Positions 8,238 to 18,235 of a stretch of DNA of 64,000 nucleotides are shown in pieces. The stretch is from Tenuifilum thalassicum (GTDB taxonomy: Bacteria; Bacteroidota; Bacteroidia; Bacteroidales; Tenuifilaceae), in the NCBI RefSeq assembly GCF_013265555.1, contig NZ_CP041345.1, positions 852,581-916,580 on the forward strand, given 5' to 3'. The notes below the pieces were generated by a model, which was given only the letters and a program-made list of their open reading frames with translations, had not been told where the DNA came from and did not search any database. Both the position numbers and the translations under genes were made by a program. The stretch's first letter is position 1; every line of letters starts with the position of its first letter.

Positions 8238-9740
8238 ATGAATAATGAGATAATTATTTTCGATACAACTCTTCGCGATGGAGAGCAGGTGCCCGGTTGT
8301 CAGCTTAATACCATTGAAAAAATTGAGGTGGCAAAGGCACTTGAAGAGCTGGGCGTTGATGTAATTGAAGCAGGCTTCCCTATATCTAGTCCTGGTGATT
8401 TTAAATCTGTAGTTGAAATTTCTAAGGCAGTGACAAAACCAACTATCTGCGCTCTAACTCGTGCAGTAAAAAAGGATATAGAGGTGGCTGCTGATGCACT
8501 CCAATATGCAAAGCTTAAAAGAATCCATACGGGTATTGGAGTTTCTCCTTGGCATATTGAACATAAGATTAGAACAACCCCCGAAGAAATAATTCTTCGG
8601 GCGGTTGAAGCGGTTAAATACGCAAAAAAATTCGTTGAAGATGTTGAGTTTTATGCCGAGGATGCGGGTAGAGCCGATAATGAATACCTTGCTAGAGTAA
8701 TTGAGGCAGTTATTAAAGCTGGTGCTACTGTTGTAAACATTCCCGATACAACTGGTTACTGCCTACCCGAAGAGTATGCCGAGAAGATAAAATTCCTTAA
8801 GGCTAACGTAAAGAATATAGATAAGGTTATAATCTCTACCCATTGTCATAATGACCTTGGAATGGCTACTGCTAACACTATTATGGGGGTGTTAAATGGT
8901 GCCCGTCAGGTTGAGGTGACCCTTAACGGAATTGGAGAAAGGGCAGGTAATACTTCGTTGGAGGAGGTTGTGATGACCCTTAAAAGCCATAGCTACCTAA
9001 ATCTACACACTAATATTAATACCAAGCTAATATACAAAACAAGTAGGCTTGTATCTACCTTAATGAATATGCCTGTTCAGCCCAATAAAGCTATTGTTGG
9101 CCGTAACGCTTTTGCCCACTCATCGGGAATCCATCAAGATGGAGTTCTAAAAAAAAGAGAGAACTATGAAATTATCAATCCTGTCGATGTAGGGATTAAT
9201 GAATCAGCAATAATTCTTACCGCAAGGAGTGGACGTGCAGCCTTAAAACATAGAATCGAGGCGTTAGGTTACAAGTTGTCAAAAGATGAACTTGATGGTA
9301 TTTATTCCCGCTTTCTAGATTTAGCTGATAAAAAAAAGGTAGTTAATGATGATGATATAAGAATCCTTATTGGAGAGGCTGCCCAAGGAGAACAACCATT
9401 AGAGTTAGAACTTCTACAAGTATCTTGTGGAAAATCAATGATGCCTGTCGCAACAGTGGGCATACGAATAAATGGTGAAGTTCATGTTTCTACAGCAACT
9501 GGTAATGGGCCTATTGATGCTTCCTTTACCGCTGTTAAACAGCTTATCAGAAAAAACTTTCTGCTCGAGGAATTCCTAATTCAAGCTATTACACGAGGTA
9601 GCGATGATTTAGGTAAAGTGCATGTTCAACTTGAATATAAAGGGAATAATTACTACGGGTTTTCTGCAGATACCGATATTGTTACGGCTTCGGTTAAGGC
9701 GCTGGTTAATGCATTAGCTAAAATAAATAACAGAGATTAA
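8238..9740 (+). CDS. leuA: 2-isopropylmalate synthase LeuA
   Basis: Condenses acetyl-CoA with 2-oxoisovalerate, the first leucine-specific step. The 500 residues carry the catalytic DTTLRDGEQ motif (Asp9, Arg13, Asp14), the metal ligands His202 and His204 in STHCHNDLG, the [14 protein letters not shown] block, and a C-terminal LeuA allosteric domain from about residue 385 that normally binds leucine. [11 protein letters not shown] is typical of true isopropylmalate synthase, which separates it from the cimA product further down. Its stop codon directly abuts the leuC start. Confidence 0.95.
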   Translation: MNNEIIIFDTTLRDGEQVPGCQLNTIEKIEVAKALEELGVDVIEAGFPISSPGDFKSVVEISKAVTKPTICALTRAVKKDIEVAADALQYAKLKRIHTGIGVSPWHIEHKIRTTPEEIILRAVEAVKYAKKFVEDVEFYAEDAGRADNEYLARVIEAVIKAGATVVNIPDTTGYCLPEEYAEKIKFLKANVKNIDKVIISTHCHNDLGMATANTIMGVLNGARQVEVTLNGIGERAGNTSLEEVVMTLKSHSYLNLHTNINTKLIYKTSRLVSTLMNMPVQPNKAIVGRNAFAHSSGIHQDGVLKKRENYEIINPVDVGINESAIILTARSGRAALKHRIEALGYKLSKDELDGIYSRFLDLADKKKVVNDDDIRILIGEAAQGEQPLELELLQVSCGKSMMPVATVGIRINGEVHVSTATGNGPIDASFTAVKQLIRKNFLLEEFLIQAITRGSDDLGKVHVQLEYKGNNYYGFSADTDIVTASVKALVNALAKINNRD

Positions 9741-11144
9741 ATGGAACCAAAAACATTATTCGAAAAGATCTGGGATTCACATGTGGTGTCCTCAATAGAT
9801 AGTAATACGGATATAATATATATCGACCAGCATTACATTCATGAGGTTACCAGTCCTCAAGCCTTTGAGGGGCTAAGAAAGAGAAACATCAAAGTTTTTA
9901 GGCCAAAGCAAACCCTTGCAACCGCCGATCATAATATCCCAACCCAAAATCAGCATTTGCCAATTCCTGACGAGATTTCAAGAGGTCAGGTTAATACGCT
10001 TGACGAAAATTGTAAAGAACACGGTATTACCTATTTTGGCATGCAACATCCCAATAATGGTATTGTTCATGTAATAGGCCCAGAACTTGGATATACTCGT
10101 CCTGGCATGACAATTGTTTGCGGCGATAGCCACACTTCTACTCATGGCGCTTTTGGAGCAATTGCTTTTGGGATTGGAACCTCAGAGGTGGAAATGGTTT
10201 TTGCTTCGCAATGTATTCCTCAGGTTCGCCCTAAAACCATGAGAATTAATTTAAATGGTGAAACCCCTAAAGGGGTAACCGCTAAAGATATCATTATGTA
10301 TATCATTGCTGAACTCTCTTCGGGTGGGGCAACTGGGTACTTTGTTGAGTATGCTGGACAGGTTATTGAAAAGCTCAATATGGAGGAGCGTATGACTATT
10401 TGTAATATGAGCATCGAAATGGGGGCTCGTGGTGGCCTCATTGCTCCCGATAGTGTTACGTTTGAATATGTTGAAAATGCAACAAAACTTAGCGGCTTTA
10501 AAATCTCCCCAAAAGAACGTGAGTATTGGAATACCCTTAAAACTGACCCAGGAGCTGTATTTGATAAAGAAATTGGGATTGACGCTACAAAGATTCATCC
10601 TATGATAACTTATGGTACAAATCCAGGAATGGCCATTCCTGTCGATGGGGTAATTCCTAATCCTCCATCTAGCAAAAAGGAGAAGGAAAGTTTTTTGAAG
10701 TCCCTTGATTATATGGGATTTAAGCCTGGGATGAAGCTATTAGGACAAAAGATAGACTATGTTTTTCTTGGAAGCTGTACAAATGGTAGGATTGAGGATT
10801 TTAGGGCATTTGCATCCATTATTAAGGGTCGTAAAAAAGCCTCTAATGTTACTGCTTATATAGTTCCAGGCTCAAAAAATGTTGAAGAACAAATTTATAG
10901 CGAAGGGCTTGATAGAGTGTTTAACGAGGCTGGATTTGAAATTAGACAGCCTGGTTGTTCGGCTTGTCTTGCTATGAATGAAGATAAAATCCCTGCTGGT
11001 AAGTATGCCGTATCAACTTCAAATCGAAATTTCGAAGGACGACAGGGACCTGGTGCACGAACTCTCTTGGCAAGCCCTCTAACAGCTGCAGCATGTGCTA
11101 TTACAGGTGAAATTGTGAACCCTATGCAATTTTTTAATAATTAA
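9741..11144 (+). CDS. leuC: 3-isopropylmalate dehydratase large subunit LeuC
   Basis: Aconitase-family Fe-S enzyme; with LeuD it isomerises 2- to 3-isopropylmalate, and in this operon probably citramalate to methylmalate too. The 467-residue length is usual. Motifs are [20 protein letters not shown] and the cluster cysteines in GSCTNGR and [11 protein letters not shown]. There is no gap at all to leuA (TAA then ATG), implying translational coupling, and 14 bases to leuD. Confidence 0.96.
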   Translation: MEPKTLFEKIWDSHVVSSIDSNTDIIYIDQHYIHEVTSPQAFEGLRKRNIKVFRPKQTLATADHNIPTQNQHLPIPDEISRGQVNTLDENCKEHGITYFGMQHPNNGIVHVIGPELGYTRPGMTIVCGDSHTSTHGAFGAIAFGIGTSEVEMVFASQCIPQVRPKTMRINLNGETPKGVTAKDIIMYIIAELSSGGATGYFVEYAGQVIEKLNMEERMTICNMSIEMGARGGLIAPDSVTFEYVENATKLSGFKISPKEREYWNTLKTDPGAVFDKEIGIDATKIHPMITYGTNPGMAIPVDGVIPNPPSSKKEKESFLKSLDYMGFKPGMKLLGQKIDYVFLGSCTNGRIEDFRAFASIIKGRKKASNVTAYIVPGSKNVEEQIYSEGLDRVFNEAGFEIRQPGCSACLAMNEDKIPAGKYAVSTSNRNFEGRQGPGARTLLASPLTAAACAITGEIVNPMQFFNN

Positions 11145-11158
11145 AAAGTACTAATATT

Positions 11159-11758
11159 ATGGCGTTCAGAAAGTTTACATATTTGGAATCGACATGCATA
11201 CCTCTTCCTGTTGAAAATGTTGATACAGACCAGATTATTCCTGCCAGATTTCTAAATGCTACAACGAGAGAAGGTTTTGGAGAAAAACTTTTTTACGATT
11301 GGCGGTTCCTAAAGAATGGCACCCCAAATCCAGATTTTATCCTTAATAATAAAGCATTTTCTGGTAGTGTTTTGGTAGTTGGAACTAATTTTGGTTGTGG
11401 CTCAAGCCGTGAACATGCAGTTTGGGCGCTAACCGATTATGGATTTAGAGTTGTTATCTCTAGTTTTTTTGCCGATATCTTTAAAAATAATGCCCTCAAT
11501 AATGGGTTGCTACCTATTGTTGTTTCAGACGATAGGCTTAAAGTTCTATTGAAGGGTATTATGGATAATCCTAGAGTATATGTTAAAATTGATTTAGAGA
11601 AACAGTTACTACAAGTACCTAGTTTAGAAATATTGGAAACTTTCGAAATCAGTCCGTGGAAAAAAGAGTGCCTTCTGAAAGGCCTTGATGATGTCGACTA
11701 TCTTCTTAGGCTTAAAGATAAAATTGTACAGTTTGAAAAACAAAGGGCATGGTTATGA
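11159..11758 (+). CDS. leuD: 3-isopropylmalate dehydratase small subunit LeuD
   Basis: Swivelling-domain partner of LeuC, 199 residues, the usual length. It shows DTDQIIPARFL at the N terminus and the substrate-binding loop GTNFGCGSSREHAVWAL. The last codons overlap the start of cimA by the ATGA pattern, so dehydratase and citramalate synthase are coupled in translation. This agrees with LeuCD serving both the leucine and the isoleucine branch. Confidence 0.96.
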   Translation: MAFRKFTYLESTCIPLPVENVDTDQIIPARFLNATTREGFGEKLFYDWRFLKNGTPNPDFILNNKAFSGSVLVVGTNFGCGSSREHAVWALTDYGFRVVISSFFADIFKNNALNNGLLPIVVSDDRLKVLLKGIMDNPRVYVKIDLEKQLLQVPSLEILETFEISPWKKECLLKGLDDVDYLLRLKDKIVQFEKQRAWL

Positions 11759-13314
11759 AGGTCGAGGTAATGGATACAACTTTGCGCGATGGTGAGCAAA
11801 TGCAAGGTGTTGCATACTCTCCAGTTGAGAAACTTCATATAGCAACTTTACTTTTAAAAGAGCTTAAAGTTGATCGCATTGAAGTGGCCTCTGCACGCGT
11901 TTCAAAGGGAGAGTTTGAAGCAGCCAAAAAGGTTGCTGAATGGGCACAAGCTAATAACCTAATAGACAAAGTAGAAGTGCTCGGTTTTATTGATGGTGAC
12001 AAATCAATAGAATGGATTAGAGATGCAGGTTTGCGTGTTATAAACTTGCTTTGCAAGGGCTCTCCCCTTCATTTGGAAAAACAGCTGCGAAAAACACCCG
12101 ACCAACACATCGATGAAATTCGATACGTGATTAAAAAGGCACAGTCTCTAAATATCGATGTTAACCTATATTTTGAGGATTGGTCCAATGGCATCTTGCA
12201 ATCTCCAGACTATATTTTCTATTTGATTGATGCTTTGAGAAATGCCCCTGTAAAACGCTTCATGCTTCCCGATACATTGGGGGTGTTTAATCCCGATCGG
12301 GCATTTGACTGTTGCAAAATAATGACAAGTCGATATCCAGATTTACACTTCGATTTTCACGCTCATAACGATTATGACCTGGCTGTTGCTAATACTTTCG
12401 CAGCCCTTAAAGCAGGTATCAAGGGAGTTCATGTAACGGTAAACGGCCTCGGTGAAAGAGCAGGGAATACACCATTGGCAAGTGCTATTGCTGTTATTCA
12501 CGATCAATTATCGTTTAGAACAAACATTCAGGAAAATAAAATTTACAAGGTGGGTAAAATTGTTGAATCATATAGTGGTGTTAGGGTTCCTATTAATAAA
12601 CCTATCGTGGGTGAAAACTCTTTTACACAAACATCTGGAGTACATGCCGATGGGGATAGTAAAGCCAACCTTTACTTTAACAACTTATTGCCTGAACGTT
12701 TTGGTAGGAAAAGACAATATGCACTCGGGAAACTTTCTGGTAAGGCGTCAGTAACGAAAAATCTCGAAGAATTAGGCTTAGAACTTTCGCCTGATATCAT
12801 TAAAACAGTTACTCAGCGTGTAATTGAGTTAGGTGATAAAAAGGAAAGTGTAACAGTGGAAGATTTACCATTTATCATTTCCGATGTTATTGGACGCAGC
12901 AACAGTAATTCCCGGGTTTGCATTAAAAACTATACGCTTGGGCTTACTTGTGGCATGCAACCAATGGCAAGCGTTCAAATCGAAATACATGGTGACATTT
13001 ATCAGGAAACGGCTTCTGGCGATGGACAATACGATGCCTTTATGAAAGCAGTTAAAAAGATCTATGAAAGCATTGGAGAGGAACTTCCCTATCTTGTCGA
13101 CTACTTTGTAACAATTCCACCAGGCGGTAAAACCGATGCACTTGTCGAAACTGTAATTTCTTGGGAGCATAAAGGGAGAGTCTTTAAAACAAGAGGGCTC
13201 GATGCCGATCAAACGGAGTCGGCTATTAAGGCTACCGAGAAAATGCTTAACATCATCGAGAACGAAAAAAACTTCAGTAATGTAAATAAATTGTTTCAAT
13301 CAGAAAACGAGTAA
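11755..13314 (+). CDS. cimA: (R)-citramalate synthase (LeuA paralogue)
   Basis: Condenses pyruvate with acetyl-CoA to citramalate, opening the threonine-independent route to 2-oxobutyrate and isoleucine. About 519 residues with DTTLRDGEQ (Asp7, Arg11, Asp12), metal ligands His202/His204 in FHAHNDYDL, the NGLGERAGNTPL block and a C-terminal regulatory domain. Segments such as VASARVSKGE, NLLCKGSPLHLEKQL, YFEDWSNG, GVHADGDSKANLY and IPPGGKTDALVET match what I recall of Leptospira CimA and differ from the LeuA next door. I chose ATG 11755 because it overlaps the leuD stop as ATGA; an ATG two codons upstream (11749) is possible. No ilvA is present in the operon, which supports this role. Confidence 0.88.
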   Translation: MKVEVMDTTLRDGEQMQGVAYSPVEKLHIATLLLKELKVDRIEVASARVSKGEFEAAKKVAEWAQANNLIDKVEVLGFIDGDKSIEWIRDAGLRVINLLCKGSPLHLEKQLRKTPDQHIDEIRYVIKKAQSLNIDVNLYFEDWSNGILQSPDYIFYLIDALRNAPVKRFMLPDTLGVFNPDRAFDCCKIMTSRYPDLHFDFHAHNDYDLAVANTFAALKAGIKGVHVTVNGLGERAGNTPLASAIAVIHDQLSFRTNIQENKIYKVGKIVESYSGVRVPINKPIVGENSFTQTSGVHADGDSKANLYFNNLLPERFGRKRQYALGKLSGKASVTKNLEELGLELSPDIIKTVTQRVIELGDKKESVTVEDLPFIISDVIGRSNSNSRVCIKNYTLGLTCGMQPMASVQIEIHGDIYQETASGDGQYDAFMKAVKKIYESIGEELPYLVDYFVTIPPGGKTDALVETVISWEHKGRVFKTRGLDADQTESAIKATEKMLNIIENEKNFSNVNKLFQSENE

Positions 13315-13329
13315 ATTAAAATAATCTGA

Positions 13330-13335
13330 AAGGAG
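13330..13335 (+). promoter_or_regulatory. Strong Shine-Dalgarno before leuB
   Basis: AAGGAG lies 5 bases before the leuB ATG and complements the CCTCC at the 3' end of the window's own 16S gene. Such sites are rare in Bacteroidota and no other gene of this operon has one as good. Confidence 0.6.
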
Positions 13336-13340
13336 TTTTT

Positions 13341-14402
13341 ATGAGTAAAACTTATAAAATTGCTTTAATCCCAGGCGACGGAACAGGACCTGAGGTTACC
13401 AGAGAGAGTGTAAAAGTATTGAAAGCAGCAGCGGCTAAATTTGGATTTAATCTCGAATTCATAAATTACGATTTTGGTGGCGACCGATATCTAAGAACTG
13501 GAGAGGTCCTTCCCGACTCTGCAATCAAAGAGTTAAAACAGGCCGATGCAATACTGTTGGGTGCAATCGGACATCCAGATGTGAAACCTGGTATTCTTGA
13601 GAAAGGGATTCTCCTAAAAATTAGGTTTGAACTGGATCAGTATATCAACTTACGTCCAGTTAAGTTATACCCAGGTGTTGACACTCCCTTGAAAGATAAA
13701 GGCCCTGAACATATCGATTATGTTGTTATAAGAGAAAATTCTGGGGATGTTTATACTGGTGCCGGAGGTGTCACTTTAAAAAACACACCTCATGAAATTG
13801 CTGTTCAAAATATGATGTACAATAGAATGCAGGTTGATAGATGCCTGAAATTTGCTTTTGAGTATACACGTAAAAGAAACAAAAAAAACACCCTGGCCCT
13901 TTGCGGAAAAACTAATGTACTTACCTATGTTTTTGACCTTTGGGAAAGAGCCTTTCACGAAATGGGTGAAACTCATTTTGCAGATATTAAGCGTGAGTAC
14001 TATCATGTTGATGCTACTTGTATGTGGATGGTTAAAAACCCAGAGTGGTTCGATGTTATCGTAACCACAAACATGTTTGGTGATATTATTACTGATCTTG
14101 GCGCTATAACCCAAGGTGGAATGGGAATTGCTGCAGGTGGAAATTTGAACCCCGAAGGGGTTTCGATGTTTGAACCAATTGGTGGTTCTGCTCCTAAGTA
14201 TACTGGTATGAACGTTATTAATCCTCTTGCAGCAATTGCAGCAGGCGGAATGCTTCTTGAGCATTTGGGCGAAAATGAAGCCGCTAGTGCAATTGAAGAT
14301 GCCATTAAGTTTGTTACCGCTTATAAGCTTAAGAGTCTTGCAGCTGGGAGAATGGGATATTCAACTTCGGAAACAGGGGACTTGGTGGCTGAACACATTT
14401 AG
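13341..14402 (+). CDS. leuB: 3-isopropylmalate dehydrogenase LeuB
   Basis: NAD-dependent oxidative decarboxylase giving 2-oxoisocaproate; it also acts on methylmalate in citramalate-pathway organisms. The 353 residues show IPGDGTGPEV, the substrate/metal segment TTNMFGDIITDLGA and the NAD-binding EPIGGSAPKYTG loop. It is the last gene of the operon, 26 bases after cimA, and is followed by a long stem-loop terminator. The family also contains tartrate and isocitrate dehydrogenases, but operon context makes LeuB secure. Confidence 0.94.
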   Translation: MSKTYKIALIPGDGTGPEVTRESVKVLKAAAAKFGFNLEFINYDFGGDRYLRTGEVLPDSAIKELKQADAILLGAIGHPDVKPGILEKGILLKIRFELDQYINLRPVKLYPGVDTPLKDKGPEHIDYVVIRENSGDVYTGAGGVTLKNTPHEIAVQNMMYNRMQVDRCLKFAFEYTRKRNKKNTLALCGKTNVLTYVFDLWERAFHEMGETHFADIKREYYHVDATCMWMVKNPEWFDVIVTTNMFGDIITDLGAITQGGMGIAAGGNLNPEGVSMFEPIGGSAPKYTGMNVINPLAAIAAGGMLLEHLGENEAASAIEDAIKFVTAYKLKSLAAGRMGYSTSETGDLVAEHI

Positions 14403-14414
14403 TTAAAAAACATC

Positions 14415-14499
14415 AGAGGGGAGGAATAACATGTTTGATTTAACAAATCTAACTTTTGCCTTTTTATTTAGATTAGTGTTTCCCTCCCCTTTATTTTTA
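14415..14499 (+). terminator. Terminator of the ilv-leu operon
   Basis: AGGGGAGG (14417-14424) pairs with CCTCCCCT (14483-14490), enclosing a smaller AATCTA/TAGATT hairpin, followed by a T-rich tail. Confidence 0.7.
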
Positions 14500-14627
14500 A
14501 TAATTTTAGTTTAGAGTGTAATACTGTTTGATAATTGATAAAAATTTATAAGTAAATTATCTAAAATAAATCAAAAACTTGCTTAATACACATTAAATTA
14601 GTTAATTTGATATAAAATGATATCAAA

Positions 14628-15374
14628 ATGAAACGAATATTAATTTTTGTACTTGCCATTACCTTAGGAGTAACTCAAACAAATGCGCAACTTTTTAAAG
14701 TATTTGGTCACGATGTTGGTTTCGTGTATGTTGGACCAAAGGTGGGGATGAACCTTTCAAAGTTTAGCCAATGGTCATACAGTAATTATACTGTTAAGAA
14801 CCGATTGGGTTATCAGCTGGGTGTTGTTGGTGAATTAGGTTTCACCAATAGGTTTTCTGTTCAAAGCGAAATTGTTCTAATATCTAAGGGAGCAATAGGC
14901 GAAACAGCAGGAATTACTGAAACTAAAAGAATGCCTTCTATTCAAATTCCAATCCTGGCTCGATATACGTTTAGCCTTCTTGGGTTAAGAAAGGTTTATG
15001 CTAATGGTGGAGTTTACTCTACCACACGTGTTGGTAGTGGAACTGTTATTTATAGCGATGGAATGTCTTATAACGATTATCATTGGACAAGATTCGATTG
15101 GGGATTTTCATTTGGTTGTGGTGCAGAGTATCCAACAAAAGATGGAATATGGGGATTAGATTTACGTTATGACTTAGGTGCTGTTGACGTTTACCGTCAG
15201 CTCGATGAAAGCACAAAATCAAGGTTCCGCTCTTTTCAGTTTTCAGTCACATATAAGTTTGACCTAGTTGATATTTACTTCAAGTATAAAAACAAGAAAA
15301 ATAGAAATGATGAGGTGGAGTCTGAACAGGGTGTTCAGCGTCCCAATGGGCTTAAAATTCAACAACGAGATTAG
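14628..15374 (+). CDS. Outer-membrane beta-barrel protein (PorT/OMP_b-brl family type)
   Basis: 248 residues with a clear Sec signal peptide (MKRILIFVLAITLGVTQTNA, cleavage before Q). The mature part is full of alternating aromatic/polar strands (VGPKVGMNLSKF, YQLGVVGELGF, FGCGAEYPT, FQFSVTYKF), typical of the eight-stranded outer-membrane barrels common in Bacteroidota. The C-terminal 30 residues are basic and acidic and probably periplasmic. No specific function can be assigned. It has its own terminator and lies alone between the ilv-leu operon and the convergent folE. Confidence 0.75.
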   Translation: MKRILIFVLAITLGVTQTNAQLFKVFGHDVGFVYVGPKVGMNLSKFSQWSYSNYTVKNRLGYQLGVVGELGFTNRFSVQSEIVLISKGAIGETAGITETKRMPSIQIPILARYTFSLLGLRKVYANGGVYSTTRVGSGTVIYSDGMSYNDYHWTRFDWGFSFGCGAEYPTKDGIWGLDLRYDLGAVDVYRQLDESTKSRFRSFQFSVTYKFDLVDIYFKYKNKKNRNDEVESEQGVQRPNGLKIQQRD

Positions 15375-15393
15375 AACGTTGAAATAATTAGTA

Positions 15394-15425
15394 AGGGGGC
15401 CAGTGGTTAAGCCCCCTTTTATTTT
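15394..15425 (+). terminator. Terminator after the barrel gene
   Basis: AAGGGGGC/GCCCCCTT stem with an 8-9 base loop and a T-rich 3' tail that runs into the end of folE. Confidence 0.8.
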
Positions 15426-16062
15426 AATGAAGTTTTACACCAATTAAATGGATAAATTCTTCGCGCGTTTCGTTGTGTGTTAGAAATGCTCCAGTAAATG
15501 CCGAAGTAGTTGTTACCGAGTTCTGTTTTTGAACGCCCCTCATCTGCATACACATATGAGCAGCCTCAATAACAACAGCAACGCCCAATGGATTTAGGGT
15601 TTCTTGCAGGCAATCGCGAATCTGAACGGTTAAACGTTCCTGTACCTGAAGTCGCCTTGCATAAGCTTCTACAACCCTTGCCACTTTGCTGAGCCCTGTG
15701 ATGTAACCATTTGGAATGTATGCAACGTGTGCTTTCCCATAAAAAGGTATCATATGGTGTTCGCATAAGGAGTAGAGTTCAATATCCTTAACAAGAACCA
15801 TCTGCTTATACTCCTCGTGGAATTTGGCACTCCTAACCATGGCGTGAGGGTCGATGTTATACCCATGAGTTAAAAATTGGATTGCTTTGGCAACCCTTGT
15901 TGGAGTTTGCAGCAATCCCTCCCTGTCCACATCCTCGCCAATGAGCTTCAGTATCTCTTTGTAATGGTAGGCTAATTTTTCAGTTGTTTCTGGGTTCCAC
16001 TTATCAATTCTTATGTAACCCTCATCATCATTTAACGATGCGTTGTGATTAATAACTTCCAT
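15424..16062 (-). CDS. folE: GTP cyclohydrolase I FolE
   Basis: Converts GTP to dihydroneopterin triphosphate, the entry to folate and to queuosine/7-deazaguanine. The 212-residue length is typical. Zinc ligands are visible as the Cys-His pair in [11 protein letters not shown] and the second Cys in [10 protein letters not shown], followed by the catalytic [14 protein letters not shown] block. It is transcribed 5 bases behind queD, so the pair supplies the queuosine precursor, while FolE also feeds folate. Confidence 0.95.
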   Translation of the reverse strand: MEVINHNASLNDDEGYIRIDKWNPETTEKLAYHYKEILKLIGEDVDREGLLQTPTRVAKAIQFLTHGYNIDPHAMVRSAKFHEEYKQMVLVKDIELYSLCEHHMIPFYGKAHVAYIPNGYITGLSKVARVVEAYARRLQVQERLTVQIRDCLQETLNPLGVAVVIEAAHMCMQMRGVQKQNSVTTTSAFTGAFLTHNETREEFIHLIGVKLH

Positions 16063-16067
16063 TTTTT

Positions 16068-16487
16068 TTAATCTCCGTAGTATTCAACAAAATTATTCTC
16101 TGTTTCCTTAATCTTCACACAGTGCAAAGTTGCACCAATTTTTTGAATAGGCACCTCAAGTTCTTTCCAAATTCCAATGGCTAGATTCTCTGTTGTTGCT
16201 AATACCCCCTTCATGAAATCTACATCAACATTGATATTCTTATGGTCAAGTTTTTGAATTATATGAGTTCTAATTATTTCGCTAATCTTTTTGAGGTTAA
16301 CCACATACCCCAAGCTTGGATTAACATTACCTTTTACAGTAACAAAAAGCTCGTAGTTGTGCCCATGCCAGTTCGGGTGTGAGCATTGCCCAAATAGTTC
16401 AAGGTTTTCTTCATCACTCAGCTCCGATTTGAAAAGCCTATGAGCTGAACTAAAACGTTCTCTTCTTGTTAAGTATACTGTTGGCAT
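16068..16487 (-). CDS. queD: 6-carboxytetrahydropterin synthase QueD (PTPS family)
   Basis: Makes 6-carboxytetrahydropterin from FolE product for queuosine tRNA modification. The 139 residues carry the zinc histidines in RFSSAHRLF and [15 protein letters not shown], the catalytic Cys in FGQCSHP and the C-terminal glutamate in KIKETENN. The family includes eukaryotic-type 6-pyruvoyl-tetrahydropterin synthases, so QueD rather than PTPS is the likely but not proven member. It is first gene of the queD-folE pair, divergent from mqnB. Confidence 0.9.
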   Translation of the reverse strand: MPTVYLTRRERFSSAHRLFKSELSDEENLELFGQCSHPNWHGHNYELFVTVKGNVNPSLGYVVNLKKISEIIRTHIIQKLDHKNINVDVDFMKGVLATTENLAIGIWKELEVPIQKIGATLHCVKIKETENNFVEYYGD

Positions 16488-16597
16488 ATCTTTTTTGATA
16501 TTCTTAGCGAACTTTGCCTCGCTTATTTTTGATAAATTTACAAATCAAATTCCATTTAACAATTTTATCTTACTTATGTTTAGTAAACTTTAAAGAA

Positions 16598-17266
16598 TTG
16601 AGTACGCAAAAGAGAATATTGTTGGTTTTGGCCTCAAAAAATGAGGTTCCATTTTCCTTATCTGATGGAGCCCAAAGTTTGTATACTATTTCCCTAAATG
16701 ATATTTACGTTGATGTTTTAATTTCTGGGATTGGTGCTGTGCCCACAATTTTTAACCTTTGTAATGTTGCTAATAATTACGATTTCATAGTAAATGCAGG
16801 TATTGCTGGGAGTTATAATTTAGATATTCCTTTAGGAAGTGTTGTTTTAGTCTCCCAAGATTCGCTTGCCGACTATGGTATCGACAGTAATGGGAACTAT
16901 GTTCATATTGATGAAACACAGTTTTCAAATCCGTCGCAACCTTTAAGGTATTTAACCTGCCCTTATGTAAATAGATTTAACAAAGTTTTTCCAGAAGTAT
17001 ACGGTATTACGCTTTCTACCGTTTCAGGCTCGCTGGAAAGAATTCGTTCTCTTCAGGAAAAGTGGAATGCCGATATCGAAACCATGGAATCGGCAGCAGT
17101 TTTTTACTATTGTCTAAATCGTAACATTCCATTTATAGGTGTAAGGGCTATTTCTAACTATGTGGAAACTAGAAATAGGAATGCCTGGAAAGTAGAGCTA
17201 GCTGTAAAGAATCTATGGAATGCCTTACCCGATATTGTTAACACAATTATTTTAAATGATTTCTAA
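16598..17266 (+). CDS. mqnB: Futalosine hydrolase MqnB
   Basis: Releases hypoxanthine from futalosine in the alternative menaquinone pathway. The sequence has the nucleosidase features NAGIAGSYNLDIPLGSVVLVSQD, ESAAVFYYCLNRNIPFIGVRAISN and a C-terminal WKVELAVKNLW. The frame is open back to 16514, but the conserved protein begins with the RILLVLAS strand, so TTG at 16598 (222 aa) is the best start; no in-frame ATG is available. It ends 3 bases before mqnD, giving a two-gene menaquinone unit. Confidence 0.85.
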   Translation: MSTQKRILLVLASKNEVPFSLSDGAQSLYTISLNDIYVDVLISGIGAVPTIFNLCNVANNYDFIVNAGIAGSYNLDIPLGSVVLVSQDSLADYGIDSNGNYVHIDETQFSNPSQPLRYLTCPYVNRFNKVFPEVYGITLSTVSGSLERIRSLQEKWNADIETMESAAVFYYCLNRNIPFIGVRAISNYVETRNRNAWKVELAVKNLWNALPDIVNTIILNDF

Positions 17267-17269
17267 ACT

Positions 17270-18094
17270 ATGAAGCTTACCCTTAACTTTTCAACTTGTC
17301 CAAACGATACCTTTATGTTTTATGCCATGGTAAATGGGATAGTTAATTCAATATTTGAGTTTGAAACCACTCTTGAAGATATTGAGGACCTGAATGTTAT
17401 GGCATTAAAAGGAGAGCCTGATATAACTAAAATAAGTTTTGGAGTTTATCCTCAATTATACAACGATTACCAGCTCCTCGATGCTGGTAGTGCCTTAGGT
17501 GAAGGTGTTGGCCCTCTTTTAGTTTCAAAAAGTGATATAGACATAGAAAATTTACACAGCTACACTATTGCTCTACCTGGTAAGCATACTACAGCGCATC
17601 TCCTTTTTAATTTGGCTTTCCCTAAAGTTAAAAATAAAAAGTTCATGTTGTTTTCAAAGGTTGAGGATGCGATATTGGCTGGCGATGTTGATGCCGGAGT
17701 CATTATTCATGAATCGCGATTCACCTATGCACAAAAAGGGCTCATTAAGCTAGCAGATTTAGGTGACTTATGGGAAAAGCAATCTGGACTACCTACACCA
17801 CTTGGTGGAATTGCAGTTCGTCGGTCCTTGCCCGAACAGGTTAAATCCCAAATAAATAAAATGCTCCGCGAAAGCATTGAATTCGCTTTTAAGCACCCCG
17901 AAAGCACCTTTGAATTTGTTAGAAAATATGCCCAGGAAATGGACCTTGAGGTTATGAAAAATCATATTGAACTTTATGTTAACAAGTACTCAATCTCATT
18001 GGAAAATCAGGGAAGAAAGGCCATTGTTGAGCTCCTGAAAAGATCAATTAGCAATTCTAGCAATATTGATGTAAGTAGCATCTTCATTGTTTAG
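17270..18094 (+). CDS. mqnD: 1,4-dihydroxy-6-naphthoate synthase MqnD
   Basis: Converts cyclic dehypoxanthinyl futalosine to 1,4-dihydroxy-6-naphthoate. It is a periplasmic-binding-protein fold enzyme used in the cytoplasm, without a signal peptide. The family signature STCPNDTFMFYAMVNG is at the N terminus, with DITKISFGVYPQL, the GSALGEGVGPLLVSK loop and the catalytic-histidine helix region GVIIHESRF. The 274-residue length is standard. It is coupled to mqnB; the remaining mqn genes are outside the window. The pathway indicates menaquinone-based respiration. Confidence 0.95.
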   Translation: MKLTLNFSTCPNDTFMFYAMVNGIVNSIFEFETTLEDIEDLNVMALKGEPDITKISFGVYPQLYNDYQLLDAGSALGEGVGPLLVSKSDIDIENLHSYTIALPGKHTTAHLLFNLAFPKVKNKKFMLFSKVEDAILAGDVDAGVIIHESRFTYAQKGLIKLADLGDLWEKQSGLPTPLGGIAVRRSLPEQVKSQINKMLRESIEFAFKHPESTFEFVRKYAQEMDLEVMKNHIELYVNKYSISLENQGRKAIVELLKRSISNSSNIDVSSIFIV

Positions 18095-18235
18095 GGCATT
18101 ATTTAATCATGTTTAGGAAATATATATCTTTTTAGGCAATTGTTTTAATGAATTGGTTTGCTGTTTAATAAAATCTTTTTAATTTTATTATAAATATCAG
18201 GACGATGTGGAATTTATAAGTTTGATGTGAATTTG

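Noticed and set aside
13776-14264. 162-codon minus-strand ORF within leuB
   Set aside because: Shadow of a well-supported gene in another frame, with no conserved features.
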